Shown here piece by piece: positions 56,069 to 64,000 of a DNA stretch of 64,000 bases (position 1 is the stretch's first letter; each line of letters starts with the position of its first letter). Under the pieces are notes generated by a model. That model made no database searches and was not told where the DNA came from. It saw nothing but the letters and a program-made list of their open reading frames with translations. The position numbers were made by a program, and so were the translations under genes. Location of the stretch: assembly GCF_030209435.1 (NCBI RefSeq), contig NZ_JARVRX010000005.1, positions 1 to 64,000 of the forward strand, written 5' to 3'. The stretch is from Mycolicibacterium sp. lyk4-40-TYG-92 (GTDB taxonomy: Bacteria > Actinomycetota > Actinomycetes > Mycobacteriales > Mycobacteriaceae).

Positions 56069-57469
56069 TTAACCCACACCCCGGCCGGCCCGGAACGATG
56101 CCACGCAACCGAGCGCTGCGAGCCCGGCGAAAACGGCGAACAGCCAACTGGCGCCGGCGGCGTCCGGCCGATCGACCGTATTGACGACGATGCCGGCCAG
56201 ACCGGCACCGAACGCGCCACAGATCAGCTGGACCGTGTTGATCGCCGCCGCGGCCACCGTGCTCTGCGCGGGATCGCCGACCCGGCCCATCGCCCACACC
56301 GACAGGTGCGGCCACGCCATGCCGACGCCGATGCCGGTCACCAGGAGCGCGAACGCCCAGACTGCGACCACCGCCGGTGACGCGCCGTCGACCTGACTGA
56401 CAGCCGCGGCGGCCAATCCGACCGCCATCACCAGCGGCGCCACCGCCACGATGCGCACCACCCGGGCGGAGGTGGTGACCGAGGCGCTGACGATCTCACT
56501 CACCGTCCAGCCCACACTCAGCGCGACGGCGAGAAAGCCCGCCATCAACGGCGCCAGGCCGGCCAGCCGCTGCCCGTACAGAGGCACGTACATGTCGGCC
56601 ATGGTGGCTGCCATCAACACGCCCAGGGTCACATAGATCCACTTGAACGGCCCGGGCCCGTAGGCGGTCTGCGGCAATACGCTGACGGGCATCCGCCGGT
56701 CCACGACGATGAAGACGCCGACCAGCGCCACGCCGGCCGCCAGCAGTGCCACCATCACCGGCACGCTGCGCTGAATACCCGCGACGCTGATCGCCATGGC
56801 CGCGGAGCCGAGAATCACCAACGACCACACCGGAATCCGCAGCGGCTCCTGCACCCGCTCCCCGGATCTGCCCGGCAGGCTCAACGGCACCAGGATCATC
56901 ACCGCGACGGTCAGGATCGCCAGCGCGCCGAACGCCCAGCGCCACGCGCCCAATTGCGCGAACAAGCCGCCGGACGAGGGGCCGAGCAGCGTCCCGACGC
57001 CCCACATCGCCGATACCAGGGCCGACGCCTTGGGCCAAAGCGATTGCGGCAGAGCCGTATTGATCACCGCGTACCCCAGCCCAGCCAGCGTGCCCCCCGC
57101 GGCGCCCTGCACCACCCGGCCGGCGAGCATCACTTCCATGGTCGGCGCCAGGGCGCATATGACGCTGCCGAGCGCGAAAACACTGAATCCCAGCAGATAT
57201 GCGCGCCGCGGCCCGAACCGGGCCACCATGCCGCTGACCGTCGTCGCCGCCATCACCGAGGCGACGAGATACACCGTCGTGACCCACGCGTACAGCCGTC
57301 CGCCGCCGATGTCGGACACGGCACTCGGGAGCAGGCTGATGGTCAAGAACTCGTTGGTCGCGTACAGCGCAACGCCCCCGGCCAACACCGTCGACGCACC
57401 GAGGTACTTGGGACCCAGGAGTTCCCGCCAACTGCCGAGCGTCACGGTGTCGGCGCGTATGTCGGTCAC
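56069..57469 (-). CDS. MFS multidrug efflux transporter (DHA2, Rv1634-like)
   Basis: 466 residues with 12-14 membrane segments; motif A region appears as GMVARFGPRRAYLLG and motif C as GYAVINTALPQ-like glycine-rich helix. The M. tuberculosis counterpart, Rv1634, exports fluoroquinolones. GTG start; TAGCGT lies seven bases upstream, so it may have its own promoter 45 bases after uvrB. Confidence 0.93.
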   Translation of the reverse strand: MTDIRADTVTLGSWRELLGPKYLGASTVLAGGVALYATNEFLTISLLPSAVSDIGGGRLYAWVTTVYLVASVMAATTVSGMVARFGPRRAYLLGFSVFALGSVICALAPTMEVMLAGRVVQGAAGGTLAGLGYAVINTALPQSLWPKASALVSAMWGVGTLLGPSSGGLFAQLGAWRWAFGALAILTVAVMILVPLSLPGRSGERVQEPLRIPVWSLVILGSAAMAISVAGIQRSVPVMVALLAAGVALVGVFIVVDRRMPVSVLPQTAYGPGPFKWIYVTLGVLMAATMADMYVPLYGQRLAGLAPLMAGFLAVALSVGWTVSEIVSASVTTSARVVRIVAVAPLVMAVGLAAAAVSQVDGASPAVVAVWAFALLVTGIGVGMAWPHLSVWAMGRVGDPAQSTVAAAAINTVQLICGAFGAGLAGIVVNTVDRPDAAGASWLFAVFAGLAALGCVASFRAGRGVG

Positions 57470-57514
57470 GTCCGCGACGCTAGGGGCTCAACCGCGGTTG
57501 AGATCAAGGTGCGC

Positions 57515-59674
<2,160 letters not shown>

Positions 59675-59730
59675 GAGTACCAGGGTAGAGGCGGGCACCG
59701 ACAGGCGCTGCCGGTCACCGGACGAGCGCG

Positions 59731-59736
59731 TACGCT
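59731..59736 (+). promoter_or_regulatory. -10 element upstream of the DUF402 gene
   Basis: TACGCT followed by six bases and an in-frame ATC (59743), the same spacing seen at several leaderless genes in this window. Confidence 0.4.
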
Positions 59737-59808
59737 GGCGCCATCCACGCACCCAAGCACGAGACGTTCGACCTGGCCGCCCGCACGAACACCGATCCCA
59801 AAGGCATC

Positions 59809-60249
59809 GTGCGGGCCGTCGACGTGTACCGGGTTGAGCCGTGGGGCCTGTACATGGCGCGTCCCACCCCCGGCCGGCCGCAATTCCACTACCTGGAGTC
59901 GTGGCTGCTGCCGTCGATCGGTCTGCGGGCCAGCATCTTCCATTTCAATCCGGGATACGAACGCGACCAGGATTTCTACCTCGACGTCGGCCGGTTCACC
60001 GCCGGCGAGCAGTCCTGGACGTCCGAGGACCACTACCTGGACCTCGTCGTCCAATCGGGCAAGAGTGTCGAGCTGGAGGACGTCGACGAACTTCTCGACG
60101 CAGTGCGTCACCACCTCCTGAGCACCGACGACGGCGAACGCGCCATCACGGCGGCGACGGCCGCCATCGAGGGGCTGGCTCAACACAACTACCAGCTGAA
60201 TAATTGGCTAGCCAGTCTCGGTATGTCACTGACCTGGCGCGACGGGTAA
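59809..60249 (+). CDS. conserved mycobacterial protein (Rv1632c-like)
   Basis: 146 residues from the GTG at 59809, preceded by AAAGG. Conserved [54 protein letters not shown]; the C-terminus is helical. It resembles DUF402-type proteins, but no catalytic motif is certain. The frame is open and protein-like for 22 more codons upstream ([20 protein letters not shown]) to an ATC preceded by a -10 element, so the true start may be there. The stop overlaps the next ATG (TAATG). Confidence 0.82.
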   Translation: MRAVDVYRVEPWGLYMARPTPGRPQFHYLESWLLPSIGLRASIFHFNPGYERDQDFYLDVGRFTAGEQSWTSEDHYLDLVVQSGKSVELEDVDELLDAVRHHLLSTDDGERAITAATAAIEGLAQHNYQLNNWLASLGMSLTWRDG

Positions 60250-60833
60250 TGTCAACAACCATGACATCGATCGGGCGCGGACGACTGGCCGCGGCATCGC
60301 TGGCGTGCGCCACCGCAGTGGCCACGAGCACGTCCCTGTTTCCCGCGGCCAGAGCGGCGGCCGATCCGGCTCCGCCGGCCCCGCCCGCACCGCCGGCGCT
60401 TCCGGCCGGCGACAGCACTCCGCGCAGTGCGGGACCGCACAACGTCACCTACAGAGCCCGGATCGACGGGGTCTCCCGCGGCACGCTGATCACCTATCGA
60501 CTCACCGACTCGCAGCTCAACTCGGCGACGCCGTCGTTGCTCCCGGGCGAGTCGTTCGAAGCCTCGGCCGTGCTGAACGACTCGGCGAATGCCGGCATGC
60601 AGGTGTCGATCCAGTGGCCGTACTCGGCAAGCCTGCACTGCGAGATCCTGGTCGATGACGAGATCGTCGCCCAGGCCGACCAGTTTGTCGCCCCGCGTCT
60701 GACGCCCCAGCGCCAGGACCCCGGCTACGGCGTGCTCAGCTGCGGTTCGGTGACCGACTTCGACCCCGGCCAGCAGTACAGCGCGGAACTACCGGGCACC
60801 CCGGCCACACCGGCTACCCCGGTCGCGCACTAA
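60249..60833 (+). CDS. secreted protein of unknown function
   Basis: 194 residues. Signal peptide (RGRLAAASLACATAVATSTSLFPAARAAA, cleavage near residue 38), a Pro/Ala-rich linker, then a beta-sandwich-like domain (HNVTYRARIDGVSRGTLITYRL, FEASAVLNDSANAGMQVSIQWPYSASLHCEILVDDEIV) with two cysteines that may pair. The fold recalls the soluble domain of MmpS-type proteins. ATG in a TAATG overlap with the upstream gene. Converges on coaE with a four-base overlap. Confidence 0.8.
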   Translation: MSTTMTSIGRGRLAAASLACATAVATSTSLFPAARAAADPAPPAPPAPPALPAGDSTPRSAGPHNVTYRARIDGVSRGTLITYRLTDSQLNSATPSLLPGESFEASAVLNDSANAGMQVSIQWPYSASLHCEILVDDEIVAQADQFVAPRLTPQRQDPGYGVLSCGSVTDFDPGQQYSAELPGTPATPATPVAH

Positions 60834-62044
60834 GGCCGCCAACCGGTTTCGTCGGCCCAGGCCCAGGCCCGTCGGTACGCGCCGACGAGCCAGGGCTCCT
60901 TGGCGTCGGCGTATTCGCCGCTGCTGGCCGGCGCAGCAGCCATCGCATCGTGTTTGAGCGCCAGGTACTCGACGCGCTCCTCGGGATTGGCGGCGATCCA
61001 GGCCGGGAACAGCAACGCGAACTGCTGGCCGGGCCAGCCGTTGACCCGGATGTGCACGTTGGTCGGCCGCCCGGGATCGGCGGAGGCGTGAAAACGCTTC
61101 TGCCACAGCGTCTTGTCGTCGGTATGGTCGAATTCGGCGACGGCGCTGCGAGCGTCGTCCTTCGCGACATCCTCGGTGATGTCGGCGATCCGGGGGTATC
61201 CGGCGGCCAGCAGCAGGTCGGTGAGTTCGTCGGCCACCTCGAGTGACGGCACGGTCACCTGGATGTCGATGACGTCCTTGGCGTCCAGGCCCGGCACCGC
61301 CGTCGACCCGATGTGGTCGACCCGCACCGCCCGGTGGCCGCACGTGGTGTTCAGCCGGGCCACGATGCGGCGCGCCTGCTCGGGCCACGTCTCGTCGTAC
61401 GACACCACGGCGGGTGCGACGGTGGCCGGCACGCCGGCACGCACGTTGCGCGCGAACGGAACGATGCGCTGCTCCCACAGTTCGCGGGCCGCGGCTGCCA
61501 GTTCGTCGGCGCTGCCGTGGTTGTCCAGCCAGACGTCCGCGACGGCCTTGCGCTGTTCGACGGTCGCCTGCGCCGCGATCCGGGCGCGGGCGTCCTCCTC
61601 CGAGAAGCCGCGGTACTCGACCAGCCGCGCGACGCGCACCTCCTCGTCGGCGTGCACCATGACGACCAACGGGAACAGCGGCGCCATCTGCGACTCGACG
61701 AGCAGCGGAATATCTTCCACCACAACCGAACCCACCGGCGCAGCGTCGATGAGCTCGGCACGGCGTTTGCCGACCAGCGGGTGCACGATGCCATTCAGGG
61801 TTTTGCGGGCGTCTTCGTCTTTGAACGCCACCGCTGCCAGGGCCGGACGGTTGAGCGAACCGTCCGGCAACAGGATGTCCTCGCCGAAGGCCGCCACGAG
61901 AGCGGCCAGCCCCTCAGTGCCGGGCTCCACCACCTCGCGGGCGATCACGTCACCGTCGACGACGATCCCGCCTTCCGCCGCGAAGGTCGATGACACAGTG
62001 GATTTTCCGGCGCCGATGCCGCCGCTCAGTCCGATACGAAGCAC
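60830..62044 (-). CDS. coaE: dephospho-CoA kinase fused to a GrpB/UPF0157 domain
   Basis: 404 residues. N-terminal CoaE, last step of CoA synthesis: P-loop GGIGAGKS (8-15), DGDVIAREVVEPG, HPLVGKRRAEL. The C-terminal ~190 residues are a GrpB-like nucleotidyltransferase-fold domain (YDETWPEQARRIVARL, VRVDHIGSTAVPGLDAKDVIDIQVTV). The same fusion occurs in M. tuberculosis Rv1631. GTG start. Confidence 0.95.
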   Translation of the reverse strand: MLRIGLSGGIGAGKSTVSSTFAAEGGIVVDGDVIAREVVEPGTEGLAALVAAFGEDILLPDGSLNRPALAAVAFKDEDARKTLNGIVHPLVGKRRAELIDAAPVGSVVVEDIPLLVESQMAPLFPLVVMVHADEEVRVARLVEYRGFSEEDARARIAAQATVEQRKAVADVWLDNHGSADELAAAARELWEQRIVPFARNVRAGVPATVAPAVVSYDETWPEQARRIVARLNTTCGHRAVRVDHIGSTAVPGLDAKDVIDIQVTVPSLEVADELTDLLLAAGYPRIADITEDVAKDDARSAVAEFDHTDDKTLWQKRFHASADPGRPTNVHIRVNGWPGQQFALLFPAWIAANPEERVEYLALKHDAMAAAPASSGEYADAKEPWLVGAYRRAWAWADETGWRP

Positions 62045-62075
62045 GGCATCAGTGTGTCAGGTCGCCCGGTCCGCC

Positions 62076-63296
62076 TCAGCCACGGACTCCCGTCATCTCG
62101 ATGACCGCTCTGTCCAACGTGGTTTCAGCGACGGCCGAACCGTTGGTCAGGTCAACGGCCACCAGTCGCCGGGCATGCGGATCACTGACGTAGGCGGTGC
62201 CGCCTTGTACATGCACGTTAGGCATCGGCTCATGCCAGTCGTCGGGTTCCTGCCATGGCGCGATGACGCCGATGCGCGCGATCCGCTGGGCGGTCTTCGC
62301 ATCGAATACGTGCAGCGCGCCGTCGGTGCCGAGAATGATCGCCTCACCACGCGGCCCGCGGTCCAGCGACCGGAAGCTGTAGCTGGCATCGAGCGGTACC
62401 ACCGCGATCCGGCCGGTCTGCGTATCAGTCAGGGTAAACCGTTGGGGGCGTTCAAGTTCCGCGCCGGCTTCGGTCTTGTAGTCGCCGAGCACGATCGGAG
62501 ACTCCGCGCTTCCCGCCTGATTGCCGATCCGCCCGTACGGCTCGGCACTGGCAGTTTTCTGAATCGTGTTGCCGCGCACGATGAGTATGCCGTTCTGACA
62601 GCCGAACGTCAGCACGCCGTCCGCGGCCGCGGCCTCGCCGTGCAGACCCGGACATTCGTCGTTGACCGCGATCGGCTTGCCTCCGGCGTCGCGGACCTCC
62701 AGACCGGTCCTCGAATGCGCGTCACCACGGCTCACGACCACTGACCCGTCACCGCGAGCGACGGCGACGCCATGATGAGCGGGAACGGCGAAATGCGAAG
62801 CCACTTCGGCCTTGCCGGCGAGCAGTGCGTGCGGGTCGACGATGTCCACCGCGCCGGTGCCGTCGAAGAACAGGGTGAGCTTGCCGTCGTGAGCGACGGC
62901 ATGGCCGGGCTCGGCGCCGCTGAATCGCATACCGGTCGATCGCGGGGTGGCCGTGTAGTGATGCCCGTGGTCGCCGTGGTCATCGGTCCAGGTACCGAGG
63001 TCGAGAACCGTGAACCCACCGGATTGCGATACCAGCACATGCCGGCCGTCTGCGGCGGAATTGAGCCGCAAGAAGCCCTCGAGCGGAACGTCGCCGGCTG
63101 GTTCGAGTGTCTTCGCATCGAGCACCAGCACCCCGCCGTCATAGCTCAGGGCCAGCCGCGGGGTGCGCGCGGACTGTTCCACGGGAGCGGCGGCGGGGGT
63201 CGACTCGGTAGGGGCGTTGCGGGCTGGCGGGCCGGAGCACCCCGCGACCAGCACTGCCAGGGACAGTGCGGCCAGGAATCCATTGCGGTTGAACAC
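62076..63296 (-). CDS. AztD-like zinc metallochaperone lipoprotein
   Basis: 406 residues. Lipobox VLVAGC (Cys20) predicts outer-face anchoring. The mature part is a seven-bladed-like beta-propeller (repeated GG-V-V-D strands) with a His-rich loop DDHGDHGHHY (His107, 110, 112, 113), the mark of AztD zinc chaperones serving AztABC uptake. No aztABC genes are near. A Zur-box-like palindrome lies 22 bases upstream, supporting induction by zinc limitation. Confidence 0.83.
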   Translation of the reverse strand: MFNRNGFLAALSLAVLVAGCSGPPARNAPTESTPAAAPVEQSARTPRLALSYDGGVLVLDAKTLEPAGDVPLEGFLRLNSAADGRHVLVSQSGGFTVLDLGTWTDDHGDHGHHYTATPRSTGMRFSGAEPGHAVAHDGKLTLFFDGTGAVDIVDPHALLAGKAEVASHFAVPAHHGVAVARGDGSVVVSRGDAHSRTGLEVRDAGGKPIAVNDECPGLHGEAAAADGVLTFGCQNGILIVRGNTIQKTASAEPYGRIGNQAGSAESPIVLGDYKTEAGAELERPQRFTLTDTQTGRIAVVPLDASYSFRSLDRGPRGEAIILGTDGALHVFDAKTAQRIARIGVIAPWQEPDDWHEPMPNVHVQGGTAYVSDPHARRLVAVDLTNGSAVAETTLDRAVIEMTGVRG

Positions 63297-63317
63297 GCCG
63301 CCCAGCCAAGCCGTTGA

Positions 63318-63332
63318 TGAAAATTATTGTCA
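63318..63332. promoter_or_regulatory. Zur-box-like palindrome
   Basis: TGAAAATTATTGTCA has arms TGAAAAT and ATTGTCA, matching at 6 of 7 positions, AT-rich in GC-rich surroundings. It resembles mycobacterial Zur sites of TGAAAATNATTTTCA form and is centred about 29 bases before the AztD-like start. Confidence 0.65.
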
Positions 63333-63363
63333 AATAGCTACGCGCGCACGTGTCCGACAAAAG

Positions 63364-63396
63364 AACTCCCCGGCTCGGTATGAGCCGGGGAGTTCT
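63364..63396 (-). terminator. intrinsic terminator of rpsA
   Basis: 14-base perfect stem GAACTCCCCGGCTC (63364-63377) / inverse (63383-63396), five-base loop, followed on the minus strand by TTTTG. It begins 14 bases past the rpsA stop. Confidence 0.85.
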
Positions 63397-63409
63397 GTTG
63401 GGTTGCTAC

Positions 63410-64000
63410 TTAGGCGTTGCCGGCGAGCTTCTCGCGCAGCGCCGCCAGCTGGGCGTCGCTGGCCAGGGTGCCACCGGTCGACTCCTCGGAACGCGAGGAA
63501 CCGCTGGTCGCCGGACGGGCAGCTGCCTCGGCGTCGGCCGCGGCGAACTTCTCCATCTGGGCGGTGTGCATCTTGTGGCGACGCTCGGCCTCGGCGTACC
63601 GGGCCTCCCACTCGTCACGCTGCTTCTCGAAGCCTTCCAGCCATTCGTTGCTGTCGGCGTCGAAGCCCTCGGGGAAGATGTAGTTGCCCTGCTCGTCGTA
63701 GCTGTCGGCCATGCCGTACTTCGACGGGTCGAACTCCTCGGTGTAGTCCTCGTTGGCCTGCTTGAGGCTCAGCGAGATGCGGCGACGCTCCAGGTCGATG
63801 TCGATGACCTTGACCATCGCGTCGTCGCCGACCTGGACCACCTGGTCCGGGACCTCGACGTGGCGCTCGGACAGCTCCGAGATGTGCACCAGGCCCTCGA
63901 TGCCCTCTTCGACGCGGACGAACGCGCCGAACGGAACCAGCTTGGTGACCTTGCCCGGGACGATCTGACCGATCGCGTGGGTGCGGGCGAAGTGGCGCCA
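63410..64000 (-). CDS. rpsA: 30S ribosomal protein S1, C-terminal part
   Basis: The gene runs off the window end. The visible part includes the end of the fourth S1 domain (GKVTKLVPFGAFVRVEEGIEGLVHISEL, then RRRISLSLKQANED) and the mycobacterial C-terminal tail, a charged coiled region (NEWLEGFEKQRDEWEARYAEAERRHK) ending in REKLAGNA. An ATG at 63889 is internal, not the start. Confidence 0.97.
   Translation of the reverse strand, partial: WRHFARTHAIGQIVPGKVTKLVPFGAFVRVEEGIEGLVHISELSERHVEVPDQVVQVGDDAMVKVIDIDLERRRISLSLKQANEDYTEEFDPSKYGMADSYDEQGNYIFPEGFDADSNEWLEGFEKQRDEWEARYAEAERRHKMHTAQMEKFAAADAEAAARPATSGSSRSEESTGGTLASDAQLAALREKLAGNA

Overview
The window is chromosomal DNA from a high-GC actinobacterium, almost certainly a rapidly growing mycobacterium (Mycolicibacterium, M. 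smegmatis-like). Read on the minus strand, gene order follows the M. tuberculosis Rv1630-Rv1689 block: rpsA, coaE, uvrB, MFS efflux pump, universal stress protein, uvrA, lysX, infC-rpmI-rplT, tsnR, pheST, argCJBDFRGH, an Rv1683-type acyl-CoA synthetase/hydrolase, a three-gene ABC/TetR cluster, mpg and tyrS. An rRNA operon promoter and leader lie directly downstream of tyrS. That is the known site of the second rrn operon of fast growers and is not found in M. tuberculosis. No phage, transposase or CRISPR array is visible.

Layout. 1-265: rrn leader and promoter. 266-5061: tyrS-mpg, a divergent ABC-2 exporter with its own TetR regulator, a Trm112-like protein and an exported protein. 5150-8134: Rv1683-like bifunctional enzyme. 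8278-10829: ABC-F ATPase, then a DsrE and a SnoaL-like gene. 10905-12981: palindromic repeat pair, a tandem HD-GYP/LuxR protein and a small HNH protein. 13009-21479: arginine operon with tandem ARG boxes. 21655-26153: pheST and a class III cyclase. 26390-28664: MpaB-like protein and acyl-CoA dehydrogenase. 28672-30988: tsnR and the infC-rpmI-rplT operon with a structured leader. 31007-36259: DUF1844 protein, lysX, membrane esterase. 36275-41542: accessory operon TPR - CHAT peptidase - two unrecognised proteins. 41643-45731: LpqH-like lipoprotein, AlkZ-like protein, F420-type oxidoreductase and tandem Lrp regulator. 45728-50716: uvrA, metallo-hydrolase, exported trypsin-like protease, universal stress protein. 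50954-56024: TesB, tRNA-Cys, DUF899, MgtC, acyl-ACP desaturase, lipase. 56069-64000: MFS pump, uvrB, DUF402, secreted protein, coaE, AztD-like zinc lipoprotein, 3' part of rpsA.

How it works together. Most of the window is housekeeping: translation (tyrS, pheST, infC, L35, L20, S1), arginine synthesis under ArgR, excision repair (uvrA, uvrB, mpg) and CoA/lipid metabolism. The accessory parts are the CHAT/TPR operon, the HD-GYP/LuxR-HNH pair, the TetR-controlled exporter with a large palindrome over its first start codon, and an AztD-like gene with a Zur-box-like site. Many genes carry a -10 hexamer exactly six bases before the start codon, the arrangement expected of leaderless mRNAs. Two kinds of intergenic palindromic repeat occur (10905-11039, and 14451/21581).
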